Origin: SIG710 sp045651985
GTDB taxonomy: Bacteria; Bacillota; Clostridia; Oscillospirales; CAG-272
Length of the DNA stretch: 31,524 nt
Direction: 5' to 3'
NCBI GenBank assembly: GCA_045651985.1
Contig: JAZRTK010000008.1
Span: 1 to 31,524 of the forward strand
The notes under the pieces are model-generated. The model worked only from the letters and a program-made list of their open reading frames with translations. It did not search any database and was not told the DNA's origin. Each line of letters begins with the position of its first letter. The stretch's first letter is position 1. Below, piece by piece: positions 7,683 through 15,132 of the stretch. The position numbers were made by a program, and so were the translations under genes.

Positions 7683-7710
7683 ATTATATCACAAATCCCA
7701 CGAAAATCAA
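7683..7710 (-). promoter_or_regulatory. Promoter of the response regulator gene
   Basis: Minus strand: -35 TTGATT (7710-7705), 16-bp spacer, extended -10 TGATATAAT (TATAAT at 7688-7683). The leader to the ATG is about 130 bases and AT-rich. Confidence 0.6.
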
Positions 7711-7759
7711 TTACTTTTTTATAAAAATGTAAATATTTTTAAGAATCATAAGAGAACTC

Positions 7760-7788
7760 TTGAAATTTTATCCATTTTACTATATTAT
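7760..7788 (+). promoter_or_regulatory. Upstream promoter of ychF
   Basis: -35 TTGAAA (7760-7765), 17-bp spacer, -10 TATTAT (7783-7788). It would give a leader of about 130 bases and act in addition to the proximal promoter. Confidence 0.4.
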
Positions 7789-7850
7789 ACACACCGTTTG
7801 TAAACCCAAATTCAACAATTTGACATTTTTTAATAATTTTTGGTTTCCTA

Positions 7851-7879
7851 TTGAGAAAAAGAAAATTTTGTGCTATAAT
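7851..7879 (+). promoter_or_regulatory. Proximal promoter of ychF
   Basis: -35 TTGAGA (7851-7856), 17-bp spacer, extended -10 TGCTATAAT (TATAAT at 7874-7879). The predicted start is about 40 bases before the ychF ATG. Confidence 0.7.
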
Positions 7880-7925
7880 TAAAATGAATTATTTTGTGCC
7901 ATTTGCTATTTAAAGGAGAATAAAA

Positions 7926-9020
7926 ATGAAACTTGGTATAGTTGGACTTCCCAACGTAGGAAAAAGTACGCTTTTCAACGCCCTGACAAATGCAGGCGCG
8001 GAGTCTGCAAACTACCCTTTCTGCACCATTGAGCCAAACGTGGGCGTGGTTGCGGTGCCCGATAAGAGAATGGATGTTTTAGCCGAAATGTATAACCCCG
8101 AAAAGTACACCCCCGCAGTTATCGAATTCGTTGACATAGCGGGTCTTGTAAAGGGCGCGTCCAAAGGCGAGGGTCTGGGAAACAAGTTCCTTTCCCATAT
8201 TCGCGAGGTTGACGCTATTTTGCACGTTGTGCGTTGTTTTGAGGACGACAACATTATTCACGTTGATGGCACTATCGACGCTATGCGCGACCTTGAGACC
8301 ATCAACCTCGAGCTTATCTTCTCGGACATGGAAATACTTGAGAGAAGAATGGACAGAGTTAAAAAGGCTATGAAGGGCGACAAGTCGCTTGCAACCGAGC
8401 TTGAAGTGCTTGAGCGAGTTTACGCCGCCCTTGAAGCAGGCAAGTGCGCAAGAACTCTTGAACTTAATGCCGACGAGCTTGCCATGATCGCCGAAGCAAA
8501 TCTGTTGACAATGAAGCCTATTATTTACGTTGCAAACGTAAGCGAGGGGGAGGCGGGCAACGAGCCTGTTGACAACGTTATGTACCAAAGCCTGAAAGCT
8601 CACGCCGCAACCGAGAACGCAGAGGTCATCGCCATCTGCGCGGGAATCGAGGCGGAGATCGCAGAGCTTTCCGACGACGAAAAAGCTATGTTCCTCGAAG
8701 AACTCGGCATTTCCGAGAGCGGCCTTGACCGACTTATCAAGAAGAGCTATTCCCTGCTGGGTCTCATCAGCTACCTGACCGCAGGTCCAAAGGAGGTCCG
8801 CGCCTGGACTATCGTAAAGGGCACGAAGGCGCCCCAGGCGGCAGGAAAGATCCACAGCGACTTTGAGCGTGGATTTATCCGCGCGGAGATCGTTTCCTTT
8901 GACGACATGATGAAATGCGGAAGCGTCAACGCCGCAAAGGAACAGGGACTGATGCGAAGCGAGGGAAAAGAATACGTTATAGCAGACGGCGACATCGTTC
9001 TGTTCAGATTTAATGTGTAA
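7926..9020 (+). CDS. ychF: Ribosome-binding ATPase YchF (Obg-like, OLA1 family)
   Basis: Universally conserved TRAFAC P-loop NTPase that binds ribosomes and, in characterised homologues, hydrolyses ATP rather than GTP. At 364 residues it has the normal length. Visible are the P-loop GLPNVGKST (residues 7-15), the switch-II region DIAGLVKGASKGEGLGN, a coiled-coil arm (about 130-200) and the C-terminal TGS-like domain with DFERGFIRAEIV and the terminal RFNV. The usual G4 motif NKxD is replaced by NVSE, which fits the relaxed nucleotide specificity known for this family. GGAG precedes the ATG. Monocistronic, ended by a bidirectional terminator shared with ldhA. Confidence 0.97.
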   Translation: MKLGIVGLPNVGKSTLFNALTNAGAESANYPFCTIEPNVGVVAVPDKRMDVLAEMYNPEKYTPAVIEFVDIAGLVKGASKGEGLGNKFLSHIREVDAILHVVRCFEDDNIIHVDGTIDAMRDLETINLELIFSDMEILERRMDRVKKAMKGDKSLATELEVLERVYAALEAGKCARTLELNADELAMIAEANLLTMKPIIYVANVSEGEAGNEPVDNVMYQSLKAHAATENAEVIAICAGIEAEIAELSDDEKAMFLEELGISESGLDRLIKKSYSLLGLISYLTAGPKEVRAWTIVKGTKAPQAAGKIHSDFERGFIRAEIVSFDDMMKCGSVNAAKEQGLMRSEGKEYVIADGDIVLFRFNV

Positions 9021-9021
9021 T

Positions 9022-9055
9022 AAAAAAGAGAGGCTTCACGTAGCCTCTCTTTTTT
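9022..9055 (+). terminator. Bidirectional terminator between ychF and ldhA
   Basis: AAAAAAGAGAGGCT (9022-9035) pairs with AGCCTCTCTTTTTT (9042-9055) over a 6-base loop. T-tracts on both strands let it serve the convergent genes. Confidence 0.88.
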
Positions 9056-10028
9056 ATAACTCATTTTCGCACTCGCCATCTTTTTCAAGGGAAAGAAGGT
9101 TTGAGACCGTCACGTCAGCGATGTTTTTCAACGCCTCGTTTGTCAGGAACGCCTGATGCGAGGTTAGGAGCACGTTCGGCATGGTGATAAGTCGTGCCAG
9201 AGTATCATCGCTTATGATATGTCCCGAAAGGTCTTCGAAAAAGAGATCCCCCTCCTCCTCGTAAACATCAAGGCAGGCCCCGCCAACATGGCGGGATTTT
9301 ATAGCGTCAAGAAGAGCCTCCGAGTCAATAAGCGCGCCTCTTGAAGTATTGATTATCATAACGCCCTTCTTCATTTTAGTAATAGCCTCGCCCGAAATCA
9401 TATGATAGCTCTCGGGAGTCAGCGGACAGTGGAGCGAGATGATGTCCGACTCGGCAAAAAGCCTGTCAAGCGACGTAAATTCAACGCCGTTAAGCTCTCT
9501 GGGGTACTTGTCATAGGCAAGTATCTTCATGCCGAATCCACGGCAGATGTCAGAGAAAACACTGCCTATCTTGCCCATCCCCACAATACCTACGGTCTTG
9601 CCGTGGAGATCAAATCCCGTAAGTCCCGAAAGGCTGAAATTAAAATCCTTTGTGCGGATATACGCCTTGTGGATTCGTCGAATTGACGTGAGAAGCATAG
9701 CCATTGCATGCTCGGCAACAGCGTAAGGAGAATAAGCGGGAACTCGCACAACGCGGAGCTTTCCCTCGGTCGCTTTAAGATCCACGTTATTGTAGCCGGC
9801 GCAGCGAAGAGCTATATACCTCACCCCAAGGGAATGCAGCTTTTCTACCACCTCACTGTCAACCGTGTCCGACACAAAAACACAAACACCGTCCGCATCG
9901 CGGGCAAGCGAAGCTGTGTCAGCATTCAGCTTTGTATCAAAAAATTTGAATTCTATTCCGCTGTCTTTTGCGGCGATCTCAAAGGATTCCTTGTCATACT
10001 GTTTAGTATCAAAAAAGGCTATCTTCAT
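9054..10028 (-). CDS. ldhA: D-lactate dehydrogenase (D-2-hydroxyacid dehydrogenase family)
   Basis: NADH-dependent reduction of pyruvate to D-lactate in the cytoplasm, regenerating NAD during fermentation. The 324 residues closely follow the E. coli LdhA pattern: YIALRCAGYNNVDL and VVRVPAYSPYAVAEHA in the catalytic part, the Rossmann motif GMGKIG (about 150-155), and catalytic Arg230 (NTSRGALID), Glu259 and His291 (TSHQAF). YEEEGDLFFED and the close HQAFLTNEAL are typical of fermentative D-LDH rather than glycerate or phosphoglycerate enzymes. Monocistronic. The upstream region contains a Rex-like half-match with wrong spacing, so redox control is plausible but not shown. Confidence 0.9.
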   Translation of the reverse strand: MKIAFFDTKQYDKESFEIAAKDSGIEFKFFDTKLNADTASLARDADGVCVFVSDTVDSEVVEKLHSLGVRYIALRCAGYNNVDLKATEGKLRVVRVPAYSPYAVAEHAMAMLLTSIRRIHKAYIRTKDFNFSLSGLTGFDLHGKTVGIVGMGKIGSVFSDICRGFGMKILAYDKYPRELNGVEFTSLDRLFAESDIISLHCPLTPESYHMISGEAITKMKKGVMIINTSRGALIDSEALLDAIKSRHVGGACLDVYEEEGDLFFEDLSGHIISDDTLARLITMPNVLLTSHQAFLTNEALKNIADVTVSNLLSLEKDGECENEL

Positions 10029-10242
10029 TTTTACCTCGTTTTTGGATTATTGTAACTCTCTTTAACATAATTTATTCGGAAAATGCTCGGTAATTTTCCC
10101 GCTCATTTAAATCTCACCGAAAGTCTCATCAGCATCGGTCTGGTGCACCTCTGCACCATAACGAAAAACAGGTCTATCATGGCACTCATAATGCTTGTCA
10201 GAAAAAATGCCGAGGACCCAAAAAAGATTTAATTTTATCGTC

Positions 10243-10271
10243 AACAAAAAATAACCGCTGTCGCAGCGGTT
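10243..10271 (-). terminator. Rho-independent terminator of the rpsF-ssb-rpsR operon
   Basis: An 8-bp perfect stem AACCGCTG / CAGCGGTT (10253-10271) with a 3-base loop, followed on the minus strand by ATTTTTTGTTG. Confidence 0.82.
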
Positions 10272-10289
10272 CATAAAAGGAAAATATTT

Positions 10290-10320
10290 CCGCAGACCTC
10301 GGCTGCACCGAGATCTGCGG
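10290..10320 (-). terminator. Second hairpin directly after rpsR
   Basis: CCGCAGA and CTCGG pair with CCGAG and TCTGCGG around one mismatch and a CTGCA loop. It is a strong stem 14 bases past the rpsR stop, but its tail (GAAATATTTTCC) is weaker than that of the next hairpin. Tandem arrangement with the terminator at 10243-10271. Confidence 0.6.
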
Positions 10321-10334
10321 TATTGTAACGTAAA

Positions 10335-10592
10335 TCAGTCTGTTACGTAAGGAAGCAGTGCAACCTGACGCGCACGCTTGATAGCCGTTGTCAGCTCACG
10401 CTGGTGAACAGCGCAGGTTCCGGAGATTCTTCTGGGAAGAATCTTGCCGCGCTCGGAAATGAACTTTCTGAGCTTAGCGGAATCCTTGTAATCGATGAAT
10501 GCAACCTTGTCCTCGCAGAAAATGCAAACCTTTTTTCTCTTGCGGTTATTCATGCGGACAGGGCGCTGAGTATCTCTCTCTACGTTTTCCAT
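10335..10592 (-). CDS. rpsR: 30S ribosomal protein S18
   Basis: Small-subunit platform protein that forms a heterodimer with S6 on 16S rRNA. At 85 residues, the family core (FIDYKDSAKLRKFISERGKILPRRISGTC, spanning about residues 32-60) is complete. The N-terminal CIFCED motif together with the Cys and His of GTCAVHQ suggests the zinc-binding (C+) form. A basic N-terminal stretch (NNRKRKK) precedes it. Third gene of rpsF-ssb-rpsR, the order common in Firmicutes, 34 bases after ssb. Confidence 0.97.
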   Translation of the reverse strand: MENVERDTQRPVRMNNRKRKKVCIFCEDKVAFIDYKDSAKLRKFISERGKILPRRISGTCAVHQRELTTAIKRARQVALLPYVTD

Positions 10593-10626
10593 CTTACGAA
10601 TCCTCCTGTATTATTTTTCGCCGTTG

Positions 10627-11079
10627 TCAGAACGGCAGGTCGTCGTCACCCTTGATCTCCTCAAACTTGGGAGCTTCTGCTCCGCCGGAGAAGGAGGGCT
10701 CAGCGTTGTAGCTGTCTGGTACGTACTGACCGGAAGACGAGCTCTCGCTTCTGCTGTCAACAAAGCTTACCTCTTCCGCAACAATGTCGGTAGCGTAGCG
10801 CTTCTGACCGTTCTGGTCCGTCCAGCTTCTGTTCTGAAGAGTGCCGATAACAAATATCGAGGATCCCTTCTTGAAATATCTGCTGACGAAATCCGCGGTT
10901 GCGCGCCATGCGGTAACGTTGAAGAAATCAGTCTGCTGCTGAGATGCATCCTTTGCAAAGCGGCGGTTTACTGCAACGCTGAATTTGGTCACAGAAATGC
11001 CGGAAGTTGTCTGGGAATTCTCAGGGTCAGCGGTAAGTCTGCCGCCGATCATGACCTTGTTAAAATTGAAGTTAGCCAT
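10627..11079 (-). CDS. ssb: Single-stranded DNA-binding protein
   Basis: Coats ssDNA during replication, repair and recombination and recruits partner proteins through its tail. At 150 residues: an OB fold (about 5-108) with MIGGRLTADPE, FNVTAWRATADF and KKGSSIFVIGTLQNRSW, a Ser/Gly/Pro-rich linker, and the intact acidic tip DDDLPF that docks partner proteins. It lies between rpsF and rpsR, the classic arrangement, so translation genes and ssb share one promoter (11613-11641). Confidence 0.97.
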   Translation of the reverse strand: MANFNFNKVMIGGRLTADPENSQTTSGISVTKFSVAVNRRFAKDASQQQTDFFNVTAWRATADFVSRYFKKGSSIFVIGTLQNRSWTDQNGQKRYATDIVAEEVSFVDSRSESSSSGQYVPDSYNAEPSFSGGAEAPKFEEIKGDDDLPF

Positions 11080-11119
11080 CTTGGTAGTACCTCCGTAAGC
11101 AATTTTTTGGACTGCTGAA

Positions 11120-11527
11120 TTACTCAGCGTCTGTTGCGGGTGCCTGAGCTTCGGCCTCTGCAGCTGCCGCAGCGGCTGCTGCTTCTGCTGCGGCCTTAGC
11201 TTCCTTAGCTGCGGCTGCCTTTGCGAGCTTCTTCTCGTCGAGCTTGATCACGACAGAACGCATGATAGACTCATCGATGTTGAAGACACGCTCAAGCTCA
11301 GCGGGGAACTCGGGCTCACTCTTGAAAGTCGCAACAACGTAATAGCCTTCGGGAATATCATCGATAGGATATGCGAGGCGGCGCTTGCCCCACTCGTTTA
11401 CCTCTTCGAGAGTTCCGTTCTCGGCAATCAGTCCTGTGAACTTGCTCACTGTAGCCTTAACAGCCTCGTCGCCGTTTTCTGCGTTGACGATAAACAGTGT
11501 TTCATAAGAGTTGATTATCTTTTCCAT
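11120..11527 (-). CDS. rpsF: 30S ribosomal protein S6 with alanine-rich tail
   Basis: Partner of S18 on the 30S platform. The 135 residues include the S6 fold (about 5-98, with YETLFIV, NEWGKRRLAYPI and GYYVVATF). An extended C-terminal tail of about 35 residues made almost only of Ala, Glu and Lys follows and ends in Asp-Ala-Glu. S6 often has a variable charged tail; an Ala-rich one is a lineage trait. First gene of the operon, with a strong GGGAGGTG ribosome binding site and an 80-base structured leader. Confidence 0.96.
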   Translation of the reverse strand: MEKIINSYETLFIVNAENGDEAVKATVSKFTGLIAENGTLEEVNEWGKRRLAYPIDDIPEGYYVVATFKSEPEFPAELERVFNIDESIMRSVVIKLDEKKLAKAAAAKEAKAAAEAAAAAAAAEAEAQAPATDAE

Positions 11528-11551
11528 TTTTTACACCTCCCTATGGACTTT

Positions 11552-11602
11552 TGACCGCAATTTACAGATTTTTGCGGTAGAGAGACAGAGATATCCTCTG
11601 TT
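11552..11602 (-). promoter_or_regulatory. Structured leader of rpsF; candidate S6:S18 autoregulatory site
   Basis: Two small hairpins lie between the promoter and the rpsF ribosome binding site: CAGAG/CTCTG (11586-11600) and ACCGCAA/TTGCGGT (11554-11578, 11-base loop). Many bacteria place an RNA motif that binds the S6:S18 complex here; a CCG element is part of that motif and a CCG is present. I could not fit the full consensus by eye, so identity is an inference from position. Confidence 0.35.
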
Positions 11603-11612
11603 TCAGCTAAGT

Positions 11613-11641
11613 ATTGTACCATAATTATAATTATTTGTCAA
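11613..11641 (-). promoter_or_regulatory. Sigma-A promoter of rpsF-ssb-rpsR
   Basis: Minus strand: -35 TTGACA (11641-11636), 17-bp spacer, -10 TACAAT (11618-11613). Near-consensus, as expected for ribosomal genes. Confidence 0.82.
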
Positions 11642-11793
11642 GAGATATTTTCAAAAAAAGTCGATACAGGGCAAAATCGGCGAAAAAGCTTAAAATTTAC
11701 AATCCGTTCAGGTTTTTTAGGGGAGTATATGGTAAAATATTATGATATGATGCGAAGGTATTGCAAAAAAATCCGCGAAAGGAGGTCACGACG

Positions 11794-13260
11794 ATGAAAA
11801 AAACAGCTCGGCGCGCAATAGGCACGGCTCTGGCTTTTGCACTTGCGTTCCTCGGAACCGCTCCACAGACGTATGCGGCGACAAGCGCCAAAAAGTCAAA
11901 ATATCTTGAAAGCGGAGTTTACAGAATAAAGAACCAGGACACGGGACTTTACGTTGACGTCTACGACGTGGCCTACGACAAAAAGGGATCGGCATACCTG
12001 GCCGAGGCAAGCGGTGAGACGGGGCAGGACTTTTACGTACAAAGGCAGCCCGACGGCACCTATTTCCTCTACCCCCAGAGCGAGGACGGCAAATACGCCC
12101 TCAGCGCCGCCGACGGCGATATCGTCACAAAGAACGCCGAGGCGGGACGCACCGAAAAATTTGACATCTACCCGTCCGGCAAGACCTACACCATCTGCCC
12201 TGCCTACTCGGGCGAAAAGGCACTTGCACTTGACGTGTCGGACAAGACCTCTCGGTATAAGGACACCTATGTCGGCATGAAAGGCTATCACGCAAACGAC
12301 AAGGGACAGAAGTGGATATTTGAGCCCGTTCCCTCGACGGGACTTACAATGGCATACGAAGCCACAACCGTAAAGCTTTATTCAACGGGCAGTTTCTACG
12401 CTACCGTCGCCCCCTACAACTACGGAGAGCACAAGATAAAGTGGACGTCTGCCGATAGTAGTATACTGCTCATCTCCGAAAGCGGACGATATTGCGCCAT
12501 GTCCGAAGGAAGTACGCTCGTCACCGCTACCTGCGGGGACATGATAGCCTCATGCACCGTAAACGTATCGAGCATCAGCACCTTTACCTGGTACTCCCAG
12601 CACAACATATACTCAAGCGACTGGGACGGAAGCAAGCTTGGAAATATTTATTTTTCGTCGGGCGGTGTGCGCCGCAAGTTTGCAATTGACAAGATAAATA
12701 CAGGCAAGGACTGGCTCAACGAAGGCTGTTATTTGTGCTCGGTAGCCATGGTGCTCCACAACATGGGTGCCACTATGACCGAGGGCTACGATTTCAGAAG
12801 CGGTCAGCGCAACAACCTGCCCGCCGACCCATACACGGTGGCACTTGCAAATTCGGGCAACTACGGCCCCACCGCATCAAAAACCGTCCTTTACGGCAAT
12901 CCCATTCTGGTCAGCCTTTCAAATATCCTCAAGCGCTTCACGGTTCGCGGCAAACCCATCACCTCTAACACCGGCGGCAGGGTGACGGCAAAGGCAATAA
13001 AGGAAGCTCTTGATATGCACCCCGAGGGAGTTATCATCTATTTCTCACAGCCCTCAAAGAACAGAACTCACTACATAGTGTTTACACGATGCCTCAACCC
13101 CGAGGAAAAAAATCCAAACAAATACCGCTTTGAAGTCAGCGACGCGGCGGCATACGACGCAAACAAGGGCGACCACGTTCCCTTTGAGCAGTGCATTTCA
13201 TATACCGCCCAGGGCTACAGACTGTCCCAGGCAAGGAGCATTATTACCTTTAACAGTTAA
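11794..13260 (+). CDS. Secreted protein: ricin-type lectin, Ig-like and C39/papain-like peptidase domains
   Basis: The chosen start (ATG 11794) follows AAAGGAGGT by seven to eight bases; the open frame extends further up without support. Of 488 residues, a Sec signal peptide (1-28, cut after TYA) is followed by a beta-trefoil lectin-like domain (about 40-180, with SGVYRIKNQDTGLYVDV at its start and QKWIFEPV at its end), a bacterial Ig-like (BIG2-type) domain (about 185-260) and a C-terminal region resembling C39-family cysteine peptidases. Candidate catalytic residues are Cys312 (GCYLCSVAMVL), His426 (THYIVF) and Asp450 (RFEVSD). Likely an exported, glycan-binding peptidase or amidase; substrate unknown. 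Monocistronic, ended by a very strong hairpin. TGGTAAAAT near 11730-11738 is a possible extended -10 box. Confidence 0.72.
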   Translation: MKKTARRAIGTALAFALAFLGTAPQTYAATSAKKSKYLESGVYRIKNQDTGLYVDVYDVAYDKKGSAYLAEASGETGQDFYVQRQPDGTYFLYPQSEDGKYALSAADGDIVTKNAEAGRTEKFDIYPSGKTYTICPAYSGEKALALDVSDKTSRYKDTYVGMKGYHANDKGQKWIFEPVPSTGLTMAYEATTVKLYSTGSFYATVAPYNYGEHKIKWTSADSSILLISESGRYCAMSEGSTLVTATCGDMIASCTVNVSSISTFTWYSQHNIYSSDWDGSKLGNIYFSSGGVRRKFAIDKINTGKDWLNEGCYLCSVAMVLHNMGATMTEGYDFRSGQRNNLPADPYTVALANSGNYGPTASKTVLYGNPILVSLSNILKRFTVRGKPITSNTGGRVTAKAIKEALDMHPEGVIIYFSQPSKNRTHYIVFTRCLNPEEKNPNKYRFEVSDAAAYDANKGDHVPFEQCISYTAQGYRLSQARSIITFNS

Positions 13261-13262
13261 AC

Positions 13263-13306
13263 AACAACCCCTCGCGAAAAATTTCGCGAGGGGTTGTTTT
13301 ATTTTT
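13263..13306 (+). terminator. Strong bidirectional terminator
   Basis: AACAACCCCTCGCGAAA and TTTCGCGAGGGGTTGTT are perfectly complementary (13263-13298), followed by TTATTTTT on the plus strand. It also lies at the 3' end of the convergent pseudouridine synthase gene. Confidence 0.88.
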
Positions 13307-14252
13307 CAAACCATTTCACAAAATCAATGCTATCGGGGGCGATCTCGACCGACTTTCCGTTCAGATACCCAAGCTCACCTTCAGAGCTTTCAAACGCAAA
13401 TTCAAGACGGTAAGAATAAAGTGCCTGGTGCTTTATACGGTCGTTTTTGTTGACGCCGTATTTTCCATCGCCCACAAGCGGGTGACCCATGTGCGCCATG
13501 GTAGCTCTTATCTGGTGCGTCCTGCCCGTGATAAGCTCAACGCGCAAAAGACTCTCGTCGCCCTTTTCCGAAATCACCTCATATTTCGTAATAGTTTCCT
13601 TTGAACCGAGAACTTTTTTGTCGTAGATGCGAACTTTATTTTCGGCGCTGTCCTTTATAAGCCAGCCGCGGCATGTATCCGACTTCTTTTTCAGCCTGCC
13701 GTGAACGGCGCAAAGATAGAATTTATTTATCTCGCCCGCCTTAATCTTGGCATTCATCTCGCGAAGCGCCGCGGCGTTCTTTGCAGCGATAACGATACCG
13801 CCCGTGTTGCGGTCGATGCGGTTGCAAAGGGCGGGCGCAAAGGACTGCTCGTCGGCAGGATTATACTCGCCCTTCTGATAAAGGTAGGCGCGGATGTGCA
13901 TGAGGAGAGTGTTCTCCCTTGCCTCCGCGTCCTCGTGGACCACCACCCCGGGGCGCTTGTTTATGAGAAGGATATTTTCGTCCTCATAGACTGCCTCGAT
14001 CTTTGGTTGAATACGGGATATGGCACCCATATCCTTCTCGGGTGGGCCGAAAAACTCGTCGCGGATAAAGAGGTCGATCACGTCCCCCTCGCACAGCATA
14101 TACTTCTGATCGGTGCGCTTTCGGTTGACCTTTATTTTCTTCGTACGGATATATTTATACATAAGCGACGTGGGAAGTCCCTTTACTGCCTTTGAAAGAA
14201 ACTTGTCAAGTCTTTGCCCCGCGTCGTTTTTCTTTACGGTAAATGAGCGCAT
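13299..14252 (-). CDS. RluA-family 23S rRNA pseudouridine synthase
   Basis: Converts specific uridines in RNA, most likely 23S rRNA, to pseudouridine. From the chosen start it has 317 residues: an S4 RNA-binding domain (about 12-75, with QRLDKFLSK) and a catalytic domain with the nucleophile Asp147 in NRIDRNTGG, plus the late RTHQIRATMAHMGHPLVGD motif. RluC and RluD both share this layout, so the target position cannot be named. Start choice: GGAG lies a few bases before ATG 14252; the frame opens earlier at a TTG inside the upp terminator, which makes that start unlikely. Confidence 0.9.
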   Translation of the reverse strand: MRSFTVKKNDAGQRLDKFLSKAVKGLPTSLMYKYIRTKKIKVNRKRTDQKYMLCEGDVIDLFIRDEFFGPPEKDMGAISRIQPKIEAVYEDENILLINKRPGVVVHEDAEARENTLLMHIRAYLYQKGEYNPADEQSFAPALCNRIDRNTGGIVIAAKNAAALREMNAKIKAGEINKFYLCAVHGRLKKKSDTCRGWLIKDSAENKVRIYDKKVLGSKETITKYEVISEKGDESLLRVELITGRTHQIRATMAHMGHPLVGDGKYGVNKNDRIKHQALYSYRLEFAFESSEGELGYLNGKSVEIAPDSIDFVKWFEK

Positions 14253-14273
14253 ATGACTCCTTTTAAAATAGGG

Positions 14274-14301
14274 AAAATGGGGCTGTCTCAAGCCCCATTT
14301 T
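14274..14301 (-). terminator. Terminator of upp
   Basis: An 11-bp perfect stem AAAATGGGGCT / AGCCCCATTTT around a 6-base loop, followed by CCCTATTTT on the minus strand. It lies between upp and the pseudouridine synthase gene. Confidence 0.75.
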
Positions 14302-14315
14302 CTTTTTTATGAAAA

Positions 14316-14945
14316 TTACTTTGTACCAAAAATTCTGTCGCCTGCGTCGCCAAGTCCCGGAACGATATATGCGTGCTCGTTCAGATAATCGTCAAGACTT
14401 GCGGTATAGATATCAACGTCGGGGTGATCCTCCTGGACCTTCTTTACCCCCTCGGGGGCAGCCACCAGGCACATAAGGCGGATATTCTTGCAGCCCTTCT
14501 TTTTGAGCATAGTCAAAGCGTCCGAGGAAGAACCGCCCGTTGCAAGCATGGGGTCAACCAAAATAACGATTCTGTCCTCGATGTCAAAGGGCAGTTTGCA
14601 GTAATATTCAACGGGCATATGTGTGGCGGGGTCGCGGTAGAGACCGATATGTCCGACCTTTGCAACGGGAACGAGACGGAGAAGTCCGTCAACCATGCCC
14701 AGACCTGCGCGGAGAATGGGAACGATAGCAAGCTTCTTGCCCGAAACCATCTTTGCGGTCATTTTTGTAATAGGAGTCTCAATGGTAACGTTCTCAAGCG
14801 GCAGATCGCGGGTGATCTCGTAGCCCATGAGAAGCGCGATCTCATCGAGAAGCTCTCTGAAATCCTTGGAGCCCGTTTTCTTGTTTCTCATAATGGAAAG
14901 CTTGTGTGTAATAAGCGGATGGTCAACAACGTGAAGAGTGCTCAT
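14316..14945 (-). CDS. upp: Uracil phosphoribosyltransferase
   Basis: Pyrimidine salvage: uracil + PRPP -> UMP + PPi. At 209 residues it has the usual length. Key motifs are the opening HPLITHKLSIMRN, IVPILRAGLGMVDG, the PRPP loop VDPMLATGGSS (about 131-141) and the C-terminal uracil-binding VPGLGDAGDRIFGT. It has its own near-perfect promoter and a leader hairpin directly before the GGAG ribosome binding site; that hairpin recurs before two other genes in this window. No uracil permease or pyrR is nearby. Confidence 0.97.
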   Translation of the reverse strand: MSTLHVVDHPLITHKLSIMRNKKTGSKDFRELLDEIALLMGYEITRDLPLENVTIETPITKMTAKMVSGKKLAIVPILRAGLGMVDGLLRLVPVAKVGHIGLYRDPATHMPVEYYCKLPFDIEDRIVILVDPMLATGGSSSDALTMLKKKGCKNIRLMCLVAAPEGVKKVQEDHPDVDIYTASLDDYLNEHAYIVPGLGDAGDRIFGTK

Positions 14946-14950
14946 TTTTT

Positions 14951-14981
14951 ACTCCATTCCGCCGCATAGCGGCACAAATTT
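14951..14981 (-). promoter_or_regulatory. Leader hairpin element, copy 1 (upp)
   Basis: In the mRNA sense, AAATTTGTGCCGC-TAT-GCGGCGGAATGGAG. The 5-bp GCCGC/GCGGC stem sits at 14961-14973 and the ribosome binding site GGAG follows at once. The element shares a 14-base block (GCGGCGGAATGGAG) and its 5' flank with copy 2 at 23374-23406. Confidence 0.55.
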
Positions 14982-14995
14982 GTTTTTCTGCTCTT

Positions 14996-15024
14996 ATTAT
15001 ACTATCTTTTCCGCTCTTTTTCAA
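14996..15024 (-). promoter_or_regulatory. Sigma-A promoter of upp
   Basis: Minus strand: -35 TTGAAA (15024-15019), 17-bp spacer, -10 TATAAT (15001-14996). Confidence 0.78.
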
Positions 15025-15132
15025 GAGAAAAAAAGAAATTTCTTTATTATTTTTGTTCTGTTATGGGCAAGAAAAAAGCAAGTAATATAATCCCCGCGCC
15101 TTTCATATATTGACAGGCGCGGAGGTGTTTTT

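Larger units (their letters stand above)
7547..7925. other. 379-bp AT-rich divergent promoter region
   Basis: There is no coding sequence. It holds one minus-strand promoter for the response regulator (7683-7710) and two plus-strand promoters for ychF (7760-7788 and 7851-7879). I saw no riboswitch-like structure, no repeat and no clear operator. Confidence 0.7.
10029..10334. other. 306-bp region between ldhA and rpsR
   Basis: This holds the ldhA upstream region without a convincing promoter, an uncertain 49-codon plus-strand frame (10083-10232, starting MLGNFPAHLNL and hydrophobic in the middle, no ribosome binding site), and two hairpins (10243-10271 and 10290-10320) that end the rpsF-ssb-rpsR transcript. 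Confidence 0.6.

Noticed and set aside
10050..10068. Rex-like redox operator upstream of ldhA (TTGT...ACAT)
   Set aside because: Arms resemble the Rex site, but the spacing is one base too long and the right arm ends in T instead of A.
15081..15112. Promoter of the M50 gene: TATAAT (15086-15091) or sigma-E-like CATATATT (15103-15110)
   Set aside because: Both -10-like boxes lack a convincing -35 partner; the choice between sigma-A and sporulation control cannot be made by reading.
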